Positions 27,051 to 37,150 of a stretch of DNA of 64,000 bases are shown here, one piece after another. This DNA is from Prevotella sp. (GTDB lineage: Bacteria; Bacteroidota; Bacteroidia; Bacteroidales; Dysgonomonadaceae), in NCBI GenBank assembly GCA_031285625.1, contig JAITVV010000029.1:1-64000 (forward strand), read 5' to 3'. Positions within the stretch are counted from its first letter, which is position 1. The number at the start of each line of letters is the position of its first letter. A program made the translations under genes and the position numbers. The notes below the pieces were generated by a model that saw only the letters and a list, made by a program, of their open reading frames with translations, was not told the DNA's origin and made no database searches.

Positions 27051-29033
27051 TTATTTACATAGTTTCTTTATATATTCATCATCAGCTATATACGGCATAG
27101 TTATATGATACCCATCCTGATGCGTTTGATTGAATGAATCGCATGTTTCAACAGCATGTTCGTTACGCGCCCACGAACGGCGCGCCACTCCACCCATCAC
27201 ATCCCATATCATAGATGAACATATAATTTCGTCAATTCGTTCGCTGCCATCACATACTAATCCGAAGCCACCGTTTATGGATTTTCCAATGCCAACCCCG
27301 CCACCGTTGTGAAGGGCTATCAGGCTCATGCCCCGGGCGGCGTTTCCGGCAAAGCACTGTACAGCCATATCTGCCATAACATTGCTGCCGTCTTTTATAT
27401 TGGCCGTTTCGCGGAAAGGGGAGTCCGTACCACTTACATCATGGTGGTCGCGCCCCAGCATGATGGGGCCTACTTCGCCATCGCGTACCAGTTTATTGAA
27501 TCTCAGGGCAATATTCATTCGTCCTAAAGCGTCCTGATAAAGTATACGAGCCTGTGTACCCACTACCAATTGGTTTTTATCAGCATCGCGAATCCAGTTA
27601 TAATTATCTTTGTCTTGTCCTCTTCGCAATGGATCTATACATTCCATTGCCGCCTGATCAGTCTTGATAAGGTCTTCATGTTTTCCACTCAGGCAAACCC
27701 AGCGGAAAGGGCCATAACCATAGTCGAAAAGCTCAGGACCCATAATATCTTCTACATAGGAAGGCCATATAAAACCGTCTTTTTCATCAACGCCATTTTT
27801 GGATATTTCTTTTACTCCCGCATCATATATAGCTTTCATAAATGAATTTCCATAATCGAAGAAGTAAGTATCATTAGCTACAAGTTTGCGAATAACTTCA
27901 AAATGGCGTTTCAAAGATTGATCTACCAATTTATGAAAGGTTTTCCTGTCTTCTTTCAGCAGTTTTGTCCGTTCTTCAAATGTAATACCGGCAGGACAAT
28001 AACCACCTTCATATACCGCATGACACGAAGTCTGATCGGAGAGTAGATCAATGTGTATCTCATTATTTCCTGCATATTCCAGCAAATCTATAATATTGCC
28101 ATGATAGGCTATCGAACAGGGTTTTTGTGCCATCTGCGCTTCTTGTGCCAGGGAAAATGCTTCTTCCACATCCGATACTATATGATGGACCCATCCTTGA
28201 TTGAAACGTGTTTTGATACGGGAAATATCTACTTCTGCCATAATGGAAACAGCTCCGGCTATATCAGCAGCCTTAGGCTGTGCACCGCTCATTCCCCCTA
28301 GTCCGGACGAAACAAACAGGTATCCTTTCAGGTCTCCGTCCTCAGGAACACCTAATTTTAGCCGTCCGGCATTCAATAACGTATTGAATGTGCCATGTAC
28401 AATCCCTTGAGGGCCAATGTACATCCAGCCTCCGGCAGTCATTTGGCCATAGTTGGCAACGCCCATCTGTGCTGCGATTTCCCAATCAGCCTGATTGTCG
28501 AACATGCCCACCATCATAGAGTTGGTTATAATAACACGTGGAGCGTCAGGTTTTGACTTGAATAACCCGAGAGGATGTCCCGATTCAATGACCAATGTTT
28601 GATCATTTGTTAGTATTTCGAGGTACTTCTTTATCAATTGATATTGCATCCAGTTTTGACAAACCTGGCCAGTTTCACCATAGGTAACTAATTCGTAAGG
28701 ATATAAAGCAATGTCGAAACATAGATTATTATCTATCATTACCTGAAATGCTTTTCCTTCGATGCAATTTCCTTTGTATTCATCAATGGGTTTCGGATAA
28801 ATATCTCCCTGAGGACGATAACGGTAACCATATATACGCCCGCGGGTTTTCAGTTCTTCAAGAAATTCAGGCGCCAGGGTCTGATGTAACTCATTCGGAA
28901 TGTAGCGTAATGCATTTTTTAGTGCGGTCTCTGTTTGAGCAGAGGTTAGACTATATCCTCTATCTGGTGCACGGCGTATTCCTTCTACAAAAGAAGGGTA
29001 TTCCGGCAATGTATTATCAAGTCTGATTTCCAT
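27051..29033 (-). CDS. hutU: Urocanate hydratase
   Basis: 660 residues, about 100 longer than the classical enzyme, as in other Bacteroidetes. It hydrates urocanate to 4-imidazolone-5-propionate using tightly bound NAD+ as electrophile. Visible motifs: the nucleotide-binding SSGLGGMSGAQPKAADIAG, GHPLGLFKSKPDAPRVIITN, the region PFRWVCLSGKHEDL with the conserved catalytic-site Cys area, and LGRDHHDVSGTDSPFRET. It is the first gene of the minus-strand hut cluster. Upstream lies a strong inverted repeat (29136-29162) and a near -7 box (TATCTTAG, complement 29060-29067). Confidence 0.97.
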   Translation of the reverse strand: MEIRLDNTLPEYPSFVEGIRRAPDRGYSLTSAQTETALKNALRYIPNELHQTLAPEFLEELKTRGRIYGYRYRPQGDIYPKPIDEYKGNCIEGKAFQVMIDNNLCFDIALYPYELVTYGETGQVCQNWMQYQLIKKYLEILTNDQTLVIESGHPLGLFKSKPDAPRVIITNSMMVGMFDNQADWEIAAQMGVANYGQMTAGGWMYIGPQGIVHGTFNTLLNAGRLKLGVPEDGDLKGYLFVSSGLGGMSGAQPKAADIAGAVSIMAEVDISRIKTRFNQGWVHHIVSDVEEAFSLAQEAQMAQKPCSIAYHGNIIDLLEYAGNNEIHIDLLSDQTSCHAVYEGGYCPAGITFEERTKLLKEDRKTFHKLVDQSLKRHFEVIRKLVANDTYFFDYGNSFMKAIYDAGVKEISKNGVDEKDGFIWPSYVEDIMGPELFDYGYGPFRWVCLSGKHEDLIKTDQAAMECIDPLRRGQDKDNYNWIRDADKNQLVVGTQARILYQDALGRMNIALRFNKLVRDGEVGPIMLGRDHHDVSGTDSPFRETANIKDGSNVMADMAVQCFAGNAARGMSLIALHNGGGVGIGKSINGGFGLVCDGSERIDEIICSSMIWDVMGGVARRSWARNEHAVETCDSFNQTHQDGYHITMPYIADDEYIKKLCK

Positions 29034-29135
29034 GATGTTTGGTTCTTGGTTACATCTTCCTAAGATAGGATTTATATTTTTATCTTAAAAAATATTAGTA
29101 ATATTTATAAACATGTTCAACGACAAAATATTATA

Positions 29136-29162
29136 TTTTATCAGCTATTTAAGCTGATAAAA
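29136..29162 (-). terminator. Perfect hairpin between the PUL regulator and hutU (terminator or operator)
   Basis: TTTTATCAGCT (29136-29146) and AGCTGATAAAA (29152-29162) form an 11-bp perfect stem with loop ATTTA. A partial copy (AGCTTGATAA) follows at about 29171. It lies 62 bp after the regulator stop and 103 bp before hutU, so it can serve as terminator of the first or operator of the second. Confidence 0.6.
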
Positions 29163-29223
29163 GTAATAATAGCTTGATAATATAAAGTAATAGCTGCCGA
29201 TTGTATCAAAATGTAAGTAATTG

Positions 29224-32070
29224 TTATTTCAAATTATGTAAATATTCTGAGAGATTTACATCCCTGTCCAGGTTCATCTTTTTCCGCAGCCTGTATCTGT
29301 TTACTTCTACACCTCTTATCGATATATTGAGTAACGGTGCAATTTCTTTGGTTGACAGATTCATATTCAGATAGGCACATAATATTTTATCATTCCTGCT
29401 CAAGTCTGGAAATCTCTCGTCCAATAGTTTAAAGAAATCCTGATGTACAAGGTCGAAGTTAGATTGAAATATTTGAAAATCAGCGTCATGATCAATATTG
29501 CTGTCGATCTGGCTAATTAAGCGCATCACTTTTTGTTTAACGGTACCTAGCTGTTTCTCTTCATCAATGGCCCTGGAGATACTTAAGGCGTTCTTCTTAA
29601 CATCCTCAAGCATTTCATTCTTTCGTATTACATTCAGCATATATCCGTTAAGCTCCTGGGTCTTATATTTCAGTTCATTTTTCAGGTTCTCATTCTGCAA
29701 TTCATATATTTCCTGATCCTTTAGTTTTGTTTCTTCTTCATGCCGCTTTGTTTGTGCAATCAGCTCCTCACCTTTCTGGTAGATAATTTTTTTCTGTTTA
29801 CTTATTGTCTTTTTATATAGGATCAGAATAAGAATAGAGATTACCAAAAAATAGAGCAGATAGGCCAGAATAGACCTGTACCATGGAGGCGATACGGTAA
29901 ATATCAATGTTGTAATGTTTGAAGAATCGGGCTCTCCATCAATAAATGCTCTTACCTCAAATGTGTATTTCCCTTCACTAAGGTTTGTGTATTCTTTTGA
30001 TGTGCTAACAGATGGAATACTCCATTCTTCGTCCATACCTTTGAGCCTGTATGTATACAATACGTCAGATGGTTGAGCGTAATTTGTAGCCGCAAAGTAT
30101 ATTCGTATAGAATTTGTAGAATAAGGCAGTATAATAGGTTTACTAGTATTTCCATAGCTTATAATGCTGTCATTCTTACTATTCGATAGCTTCCTTATAT
30201 AAGTATTTATAGAGTGGTTATTATGACTCTTCCGGGATAAGTCAATTTTCTGAAAAGCATTATCAACAGAAACAATTGCTGAAGCAGAATCCGGTAAGAA
30301 AATATTTTCGTAGCTGTTTATCAGCTCATCCGATAGTCCCCAGTTGTATGTATTTCCTTTATATCTTCCTTCATTATAAGGCAGGTATTTAAGTTTTTTA
30401 TCAGACACAAACCAGATGTTTTTGAATCTGTCAACCGAAAGATGTTCATAATACTGAGGCCCCTCAAGCATACTTTCCAATTGAGTATAATGATCAAAAC
30501 TATCGGTTATCCGGCTATATTGGTATATTCCGTCGGTTGCGCATACAACCAGATTATTATCGATCCTTCTGAAAAAAATATTTGCATCAAAGGTTGAGCC
30601 TTTTAATGAGTATGTTTTCCGATCTGTAATATTTTTCAGTTGAGGGTCCAGAGTTATTTTTTGTATCAGACTGTTTGTGTTTACAAACCAAAAATTATAA
30701 TCTTCTTCATCTTCTATAAAGCCCCTGTTTGAATCGAATAGACCGGGAATCTTATGCGAAAACTCCCATCGCCCGTTTGCTCTATGTAAAATACTGAACC
30801 CGGCGTATGTCCCGGTTATTAGTTTATCTTTATCGGCAGACACAGGATGCGTTTCCCATGCTCCCGAAACATTTATTTTATATATCTCGGAAGGGGATAT
30901 AACTGTAATGCCATTATCTCCCGAGCAGAATAAAGTATTATCAATAATATTCATCGACCATATTTGTCCTTCAGTTCCTTTTATAAGTTGATAAGATCCG
31001 TCTTTGTTTAGTTTATAAAGTGCCTGATTTGTACCCAGGTAAAACTCATTATTATATATTGTTGAGCAATAACCTGTGCCTATAGGTGATACAGTCGCAA
31101 AAAGGGGACGAATTGGGGAGTTTAGATTGATATAACTTAATCCTTTATCAAGGCCAAGCCATAGATTTTCATCTTTGTCAAAGAAACAACTCAATACAGT
31201 GTTGTTTTTTAGCCCGTTGTTGAGATTAAACTCTTCCTTATAATTAATATCTTTCAGGTCAAATATAAATACTCCGTTTTGCACAGATCCCAAAGCTACT
31301 CTTGATCCGGAAATAGCTGTGCTAAATAATTGATTATCAGATGTGAATTTATCAGCGGCAGACTGTATTTTTTCAATATTATCATTATCAATAATGTACA
31401 AACCATACCTTGCAGTTGTAACCAGGATTTTTCCTTCATATGGTACCAAGCTCACCAGTTTTTTATCTTTTAATGTCTCAGAAGAACGTAAAGGGTTGAC
31501 AACATTGTTTTTATCTAAATAAAATATTCCATTCCACGTACCTATGTATAGAGTTTTTTTGTGTAGAATAGAACAATCTATTTTTTCATTTACATCCATT
31601 GTTATTACACCTCTGCTTCTTTTATTATATATGTGTATATGCCTCTCACTCAAAAAATAGATATCTTCATCATTATCTATTATATTCCACACTTCTCCTC
31701 CCCAGTTCTTCGTTCTCTCAGAAATGGAATGATATACTAAGAAGCCAATTTCATTATGTTCAAAATAACCAAACTCGGTGCTTCCTCCTATATATATTTT
31801 ATTATCAATTACTTTTAGTGATCTCATCACATTGTTTCTTATCGGGTACGATGTCCAGTTGACCCCATCATATTCGAGCAGCCCGTTTGAGTTCGCACAA
31901 TATATCCATCCTTTATTATCCTGGGCTATCATCCAGTTTTGAAAACCGGCTTTATATTGAGCCCTTTCATAATTAATAACTTTTCGTTGCCAGATAGGTG
32001 ATGCCGAAAATCCGAATATAGAAAAAGTTAACGTGAAGAGGAGAAATATGGTATTTTTCAGTTTTAGCAT
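29224..32070 (-). CDS. Membrane-anchored propeller/Y_Y_Y/LuxR-type HTH regulator
   Basis: 948 residues. Signal/TM start, then a two-propeller ligand sensor (about 25-690, repeats such as GWIYCANSNGLLEYDGVNW, NLWLGLDKGLSYI, NIWFVSDKKLKYL). A Y_Y_Y domain (about 690-755, YRLKGMDEEWSIP) precedes one transmembrane helix (ILAYLLYFLVISILILILY), a coiled coil rich in Lys/Glu, and a C-terminal LuxR-like helix-turn-helix (LNMNLSTKEIAPLLNISIRGVEVNRYRLRKKM). No histidine kinase or receiver domain is present, unlike classical hybrid two-component systems. It probably senses glycan in the periplasm and controls the divergent SusC/SusD/GH16/GH3/GH5 locus. Its own promoter box is at 32094. Confidence 0.92.
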   Translation of the reverse strand: MLKLKNTIFLLFTLTFSIFGFSASPIWQRKVINYERAQYKAGFQNWMIAQDNKGWIYCANSNGLLEYDGVNWTSYPIRNNVMRSLKVIDNKIYIGGSTEFGYFEHNEIGFLVYHSISERTKNWGGEVWNIIDNDEDIYFLSERHIHIYNKRSRGVITMDVNEKIDCSILHKKTLYIGTWNGIFYLDKNNVVNPLRSSETLKDKKLVSLVPYEGKILVTTARYGLYIIDNDNIEKIQSAADKFTSDNQLFSTAISGSRVALGSVQNGVFIFDLKDINYKEEFNLNNGLKNNTVLSCFFDKDENLWLGLDKGLSYINLNSPIRPLFATVSPIGTGYCSTIYNNEFYLGTNQALYKLNKDGSYQLIKGTEGQIWSMNIIDNTLFCSGDNGITVISPSEIYKINVSGAWETHPVSADKDKLITGTYAGFSILHRANGRWEFSHKIPGLFDSNRGFIEDEEDYNFWFVNTNSLIQKITLDPQLKNITDRKTYSLKGSTFDANIFFRRIDNNLVVCATDGIYQYSRITDSFDHYTQLESMLEGPQYYEHLSVDRFKNIWFVSDKKLKYLPYNEGRYKGNTYNWGLSDELINSYENIFLPDSASAIVSVDNAFQKIDLSRKSHNNHSINTYIRKLSNSKNDSIISYGNTSKPIILPYSTNSIRIYFAATNYAQPSDVLYTYRLKGMDEEWSIPSVSTSKEYTNLSEGKYTFEVRAFIDGEPDSSNITTLIFTVSPPWYRSILAYLLYFLVISILILILYKKTISKQKKIIYQKGEELIAQTKRHEEETKLKDQEIYELQNENLKNELKYKTQELNGYMLNVIRKNEMLEDVKKNALSISRAIDEEKQLGTVKQKVMRLISQIDSNIDHDADFQIFQSNFDLVHQDFFKLLDERFPDLSRNDKILCAYLNMNLSTKEIAPLLNISIRGVEVNRYRLRKKMNLDRDVNLSEYLHNLK

Positions 32071-32093
32071 ATTTTATATTATCATGTATTATT

Positions 32094-32101
32094 CAAATAT
32101 A
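32094..32101 (-). promoter_or_regulatory. -7 promoter box TATATTTG of the regulator gene
   Basis: Exact minus-strand TAnnTTTG match 24 bp upstream of the regulator ATG. A near -33 element (ATTG, complement CAAT at 32123-32126) lies 21 bp further upstream. This gives a leader of under 20 nt. Confidence 0.6.
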
Positions 32102-32168
32102 GTGTTTTCATTTATAAAAATGCAATATGAAATTATTTAAATTGTTAAATCCCTTATAATAAGATATA

Positions 32169-32213
32169 AACAATAATCGTGTAGTAGTGTTGTAGTAATT
32201 GAAAATTATTGTT
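32169..32213. promoter_or_regulatory. Candidate operator in the PUL divergent region
   Basis: Perfect 9-bp arms AACAATAAT (32169-32177) and ATTATTGTT (32205-32213) surround a core with GTAGTAGTG and TTGTAGTAA direct-repeat elements. It sits between the divergent promoters, about 60 bp upstream of the -7 box of the PUL, a natural place for the LuxR-type regulator to bind. Confidence 0.4.
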
Positions 32214-32272
32214 TTTGAGTTTTTGATGTATTAAAAAATTATAAAAGACAAATCTATAAAAGTATGTTTGCA

Positions 32273-32280
32273 TCAGAATC
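32273..32280 (+). promoter_or_regulatory. -7 promoter box TATGTTTG of the PUL susC
   Basis: Exact TAnnTTTG match 53 bp upstream of the susC ATG. No good -33 TTTG is seen, as expected for an activator-dependent promoter. Confidence 0.55.
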
Positions 32281-32332
32281 TCAACCAATAGATCTAAAAA
32301 ACTATTAATTAACCAACCTTAAATTAACAATC

Positions 32333-35300
32333 ATGAAGAGAAAATCCTTCTTTTGGAAGTTATTTATTATCCTTCCGTTTTTTCTTTTTTCTTCTTTAAC
32401 TGTTTTTGGACAGACTTCTGAGGTAAAAGGAGTTGTGACAGATGCAGACACAGGAGAGACTTTAATTGGTGTATCAGTAGCCCAAAAGGGAACCACTAAT
32501 GGAACAATGACTGACTTAGATGGTCAATATTCTATTAATGTACCTACTGGTGCAACACTGGTATTTACCTATGTGGGATATGATGCACAAGAACATTCAG
32601 CAAGTGGTAGTGCATTAGACGTAAAATTAAAATCATCTCAACAAATGTTAGATGAGATTATCGTTGTCGGTTATGGTGTGCAGAAAAAGAGTGTGGTTAC
32701 TGCTGCTATATCACAGGTTACTGCCGCCGATCTGAAAAATGCGTCTCCTGTACGTGTTGACAATGCATTGCAAGGTCTGGTTTCGGGAGTACAGGTAACG
32801 ACTTCTTCGGGTCAGCCGGGAGCTGCTTCTAAAATTCGCGTTCGTGGTACAGGTACAATTAATAATTCAGATCCGCTTTATATTATCGATGGTATGCCTG
32901 TCGATGGCGGTATTGATTACCTGAATCCTAGTGATATTGCATCTATCGAAATATTGAAAGATGCAGCATCAGGTGCTGTTTATGGTGCCCGTGCAGCTAA
33001 TGGGGTTGTATTGGTAACAACCAAGAGTGGTAAAATAGGTAAAACAAAAGTTTCTTATGATTTTTCTTATGGATGGCAACGCCCATGGAAAGAACGTAAA
33101 ATGCTGGATGGTACCCAATATGCTACTTTAATGAACGAAGCCAGCAACTATGCAGGCAAGGGAAATATGTATGACGATATAGCTAAACTGGGAAAAGGTA
33201 CCAATTGGCAGAAAGAGACTTTCAATTATGATGCACCTGTGGAAAATCATCAGATAAGTGTAAGTGGAGCTACAGAAAAAGTAAACTACTTTTTGTCATT
33301 GGGATATTACAATCAAGAGGGTATTGTCGGTGGTGATTACGGACGCTCTAACTATAAACGTATGTCGATCCGCTCTAATACTAATTATACCTTGTTTGAT
33401 GAAAGTAATGAACGCAACTGGTTAAAAAAGATGGTAATTGGTGTAAATGCTGGTTATTCACGCATCAAAAACACATCTATAGAAACGAACAGTTTGACAG
33501 GCTCAGCATTAGGTAATGCTATTTTCCTTTCCCCATTGATGAAAGTATATGCAAATAGTGAAGAAGATGCAATAAAAGAGCATGGAAATGCTATAGATAA
33601 AAATACCTATGGTGAATTGATAAGAGATGCTAAGACAGGCCAGTTATTAAATATTCCAAGTAAAGACTTTAACGAGATCTCAAATCCGCTTGCTTACTTG
33701 TCTTTACCGGGGGAGAAATACAATTCGGATAAATTTGTTGCCAGTTTTTTCGCTGAATTATCTGTTTGGGATAACCTGAAGTTCAAAACATCTTACGGTA
33801 CCGACCTTGCTTTCTGGGGCACTGACGGATGGAGCAAACCTTACTACATAAATGTGAATGCTCACAATGATAAATCGAATGTATGGTCAGAAATGAATCG
33901 TGGTTGTACATGGCAGATAGAAAATGTATTGACTTATGATAAGACCTTCAATTCACATTCATTTGCTGTTGTCTTGGGACAGTCGGCGAAGAAATATACA
34001 GGTCGTCGCCTGAAAGGTGAAGGAACCGATATGATAGATTATATGGGTGATAAAGCAAATATTGATTTTACTTCAGGATTACCTTCGGATGGAAAACAAA
34101 TGGCATGGGGAGGCTTGTTTGATCCTGCTACATTAGCTTCATATTTCGGACGTTTAAGCTACAACTATGACGAGCGTTATATGTTGCAGTTTACAATGCG
34201 TCGTGATGGCTCTTCCAACTTCGGACCAAATAATAAATGGGCTACATTCCCTTCTGTTTCCTTGGGATGGAATATCACCAATGAAAAGTTCATGGAGAAT
34301 CGTCCGGCTTGGTTAACAAGTACAAAGCTTCGTCTATCGTGGGGTAAAAACGGTAATGAAAATATAGGGGCTTTCAGATATATGGCTAATGTGCAGATGA
34401 ATGCCAACTATGTATTTGGAGGAGGTTCCAACCAAACAATAATTGGAGGTAGCAGACCTACAGGTACTCCGAATCCGGATCTAAAATGGGAGGAATCTGA
34501 ACAGTATGATGCCGGACTAGACTTCGCTTTCTTAAGAAATTCTTTAACATTTACTGTTGACTATTACAAAAAGAAAACAAATGGAATGTTGAAAGAAATG
34601 AGTATTCCTTCTTATTTAGGTGCTCCACTACCATGGGGTAATGTTGGAGATATGGAGAACTCGGGTGTTGAATTTGACCTGGGCTATAAATTTGAAGCAG
34701 GTGACTGGAGTTTCAGAGCTGGGGCAAATGTAAGTTACCTAAAGAACAAATTGATTAATTTGGGTAATGCAGATGGTTTCGAAATGTCTGACCATGTACA
34801 CATCATTGGAAATGTAAGCCGTGCAGAAAACGGACAGCCATACCCGTACTTCTATGGATATAAAACAGGTGGTATTTTCCAAAATCAGGCTCAGATCGAT
34901 GCTTATGTAAATGATAAAGGTGAAAAACTACAGCCGGGCGCACAACCGGGAGATGTAATCTTTGTCGATCGTGACAATAGCGGAGCAATTGATGAGCAGG
35001 ACAAAACTAAGATAGGAAAAGGAACTCCTGACTGGACATATGGACTTAACTTCCAGGCCGCATGGAAAGATATTGATTTCAGTATGCTGATTGCAGGAAC
35101 TATCGGGAATGATATCTTTGATGCAACACGTCGTGTGGACTTATATTATGTAAATCTTTCTGAAGAGATGATGGGACGCTGGCACGGAGAAGGTACTTCA
35201 AACTCGATACCTCGTTTCTCATGGACAAATACAAATGACAATAATCGCGTATCGGATCTTTATATCAAAGATGGTTCTTACATGCGCTTAAAGAATATTC

Positions 35301-35506
35301 AATTAGGTTATACATTACCAAGATCATTAACCAGCAAAGCGTTTATTTCCAGCCTGAGAGTATATGTGGCAGCCGAAAATTTATTGACACTTACCGGCTA
35401 TAAAGGCTTTGATCCGGAAATATCTTATGGTAACTCAAGTGGTATCGACAGAGGTATTTATCCACAGGCTCGTACATTTACTGTCGGTTTTAACCTTAAT
35501 TTTTAA
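32333..35506 (+). CDS. SusC/RagA family TonB-dependent transporter of the beta-glucan locus
   Basis: 1057 residues: signal peptide (MKRKSFFWKLFIILPFFLFSSLTVFG), carboxypeptidase-D-like domain (about 31-105, VKGVVTDADTGETLIGVSVA), TonB-box region (MLDEIIVVGYG), plug (ALQGLVSGVQV, IRVRGTGTI, PLYIIDGMPVDGG, IEILKDAASGAVYGARAANGVVLVTTKSG) and a barrel ending FTVGFNLNF. It pairs with the SusD protein 10 bp downstream. The genes that follow, GH16, GH3 and GH5, point to import of beta-glucan oligosaccharides such as laminarin or mixed-linkage glucan fragments. First gene of the locus, divergent from the membrane-bound regulator. Confidence 0.96.
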   Translation: MKRKSFFWKLFIILPFFLFSSLTVFGQTSEVKGVVTDADTGETLIGVSVAQKGTTNGTMTDLDGQYSINVPTGATLVFTYVGYDAQEHSASGSALDVKLKSSQQMLDEIIVVGYGVQKKSVVTAAISQVTAADLKNASPVRVDNALQGLVSGVQVTTSSGQPGAASKIRVRGTGTINNSDPLYIIDGMPVDGGIDYLNPSDIASIEILKDAASGAVYGARAANGVVLVTTKSGKIGKTKVSYDFSYGWQRPWKERKMLDGTQYATLMNEASNYAGKGNMYDDIAKLGKGTNWQKETFNYDAPVENHQISVSGATEKVNYFLSLGYYNQEGIVGGDYGRSNYKRMSIRSNTNYTLFDESNERNWLKKMVIGVNAGYSRIKNTSIETNSLTGSALGNAIFLSPLMKVYANSEEDAIKEHGNAIDKNTYGELIRDAKTGQLLNIPSKDFNEISNPLAYLSLPGEKYNSDKFVASFFAELSVWDNLKFKTSYGTDLAFWGTDGWSKPYYINVNAHNDKSNVWSEMNRGCTWQIENVLTYDKTFNSHSFAVVLGQSAKKYTGRRLKGEGTDMIDYMGDKANIDFTSGLPSDGKQMAWGGLFDPATLASYFGRLSYNYDERYMLQFTMRRDGSSNFGPNNKWATFPSVSLGWNITNEKFMENRPAWLTSTKLRLSWGKNGNENIGAFRYMANVQMNANYVFGGGSNQTIIGGSRPTGTPNPDLKWEESEQYDAGLDFAFLRNSLTFTVDYYKKKTNGMLKEMSIPSYLGAPLPWGNVGDMENSGVEFDLGYKFEAGDWSFRAGANVSYLKNKLINLGNADGFEMSDHVHIIGNVSRAENGQPYPYFYGYKTGGIFQNQAQIDAYVNDKGEKLQPGAQPGDVIFVDRDNSGAIDEQDKTKIGKGTPDWTYGLNFQAAWKDIDFSMLIAGTIGNDIFDATRRVDLYYVNLSEEMMGRWHGEGTSNSIPRFSWTNTNDNNRVSDLYIKDGSYMRLKNIQLGYTLPRSLTSKAFISSLRVYVAAENLLTLTGYKGFDPEISYGNSSGIDRGIYPQARTFTVGFNLNF

Positions 35507-35516
35507 TACATAGAAA

Positions 35517-37112
35517 ATGAAAAACGATATGAAAAAAATAATAATAACTTGTAGTGTTGCTCTGACTATGTTTGGAGCCACTTCATGCGGGGATGATTTC
35601 TTATCTGTCGAACCGTCCAGTAAGCTGCCTGTAGACGGATACTATAATTCGGAAAGCCGTATTATGCAATCGGTAACTGCAGCATATCAGCCTTTACAGT
35701 GGTATGATTATTACCGCGGATGGGCGCCATTATCTTTTGTATATGACTCTATGGGTGATGATGTATATGTAGGAGGTGGAAATACCAGTGACCAAAGCCA
35801 GATTCACCTGATTTCACAATATCTGTCCGATCCTATCAATTCTATCGGGGGTGCATGGAGTGCCAGCTATACAGGTATTAACCGGTCTAATCTTGTAATA
35901 GATTATGTGGAAAAGATGGAAATGCCTGAAGCTGATAAGAAAAAGTTTATAGCGGAAGCCCGTGTATTACGTGCATGGTATTATTCTGTATTGTGGAAAC
36001 TATGGGGAAATGTACCATACTATGATGTGAACCTTACTTTTCCTTATATAGCAGAACAAAAGACTGTTAAAGAAATCTATGACTTAATGGAAGCCGACTT
36101 GGCAGATGTGCTCGACAGCAATGTATTACCTATGAAAGAGACTGCCGCATGGACTGGACGTGCTACACAAGCAATGGGCGCCATGTTGTATGCAGAATAT
36201 GTAATGTATCAGCAAGACGAAACCAAATATGCCAAGGCTTTAGGATATATGAAGAGCATTATTTCATCAGGTCAATATTCTTTACAACCATACGAAAATC
36301 TTTGGGAAACAGAACATGAATGGAATAATGAAACAATCTTTGATATCAATTATATAGCTAAAGGTGGTAAAAGAAACTGGGGCACCGATTCTGCAGGAAA
36401 CGATGAGGCAACCTTTACAGGGGGTACGGTTGTTCCTGCTATGATTGGAATTGATGGCCTGGGTGGTAGCCCTGATTATGTAGGAGGTTGGGGATTTGAA
36501 CCTGTTGCTAAAGAAGCTTATGATGCTTTTGAAAGTACCGATAAACGCCGTGATATCAGTATTCTTAATATAGAGAAATACATATCAGACAATGCAGCAA
36601 AAGGTGTTACTGTTACTTATGGAGGACGTTACCAGAATACAGGTTTCTTCCTGAGAAAATATTTGGGACGTATAGGAGGAAATGCAGGCAGTGTAGGAAG
36701 TTCAGACCTTAATTGGGATAATAATCTACGTATTTACCGTTATGCTGAAACATTGCTAAATGCAGCAGAATTGGCTTTACGTACCGGAGACGGATCGGCA
36801 CAAGGTTATTTAGATCAGATCCGCAGTCGTGCGGGAGTGTCGTCTATTCCTGCAAATCTTGATAATATCTTGTTAGAACGTCGCCGTGAGTTTATTGGTG
36901 AAGGTAAGCGCTATTTTGATTTAGTTCGTTTTGGTAAAGCTTCAGAAGTGCTGAAACCAAAAGGTGGTAAAGTGCTGAATAAAGATACCGGAAAGTATGA
37001 TATAGATGCTATACCGGAACGTATCCAATGGACTGAAAGCAAGAAATATCTGCCTATTCCTCAGTCTGAAATCGAGGCTTCGAAAGGTACTTTGACTCAG
37101 AATCCGTATTAA
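35517..37112 (+). CDS. SusD/RagB family glycan-binding lipoprotein of the beta-glucan locus
   Basis: 531 residues with lipobox FGATSC (Cys24); a start at the internal Met5 (35529) would also work. Typical SusD features are EPSSKLPVDGYYNSESRIMQSVTAAY near the N-terminus, NRSNLVIDYVEKMEMPEADKKKFIAEARVLRAWYY in pieces of the TPR-like core, LRIYRYAETLLNAAEL and ERRREFIGEGKRYFDLVRFGK towards the end, and the closing LPIPQSEIEASKGTLTQNPY. It binds glycan at the cell surface as the lid of the SusC channel encoded 10 bp upstream. A hairpin follows at 37151. Confidence 0.96.
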   Translation: MKNDMKKIIITCSVALTMFGATSCGDDFLSVEPSSKLPVDGYYNSESRIMQSVTAAYQPLQWYDYYRGWAPLSFVYDSMGDDVYVGGGNTSDQSQIHLISQYLSDPINSIGGAWSASYTGINRSNLVIDYVEKMEMPEADKKKFIAEARVLRAWYYSVLWKLWGNVPYYDVNLTFPYIAEQKTVKEIYDLMEADLADVLDSNVLPMKETAAWTGRATQAMGAMLYAEYVMYQQDETKYAKALGYMKSIISSGQYSLQPYENLWETEHEWNNETIFDINYIAKGGKRNWGTDSAGNDEATFTGGTVVPAMIGIDGLGGSPDYVGGWGFEPVAKEAYDAFESTDKRRDISILNIEKYISDNAAKGVTVTYGGRYQNTGFFLRKYLGRIGGNAGSVGSSDLNWDNNLRIYRYAETLLNAAELALRTGDGSAQGYLDQIRSRAGVSSIPANLDNILLERRREFIGEGKRYFDLVRFGKASEVLKPKGGKVLNKDTGKYDIDAIPERIQWTESKKYLPIPQSEIEASKGTLTQNPY

Positions 37113-37150
37113 GCGGTTGTAAAGGTTCTATATTTCACTAAACTATATTT

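Noticed and set aside
29136-29162. CRISPR-like repeat unit
   Set aside because: Only a single hairpin with one partial neighbour; no regular spacers and no cas genes in the window.
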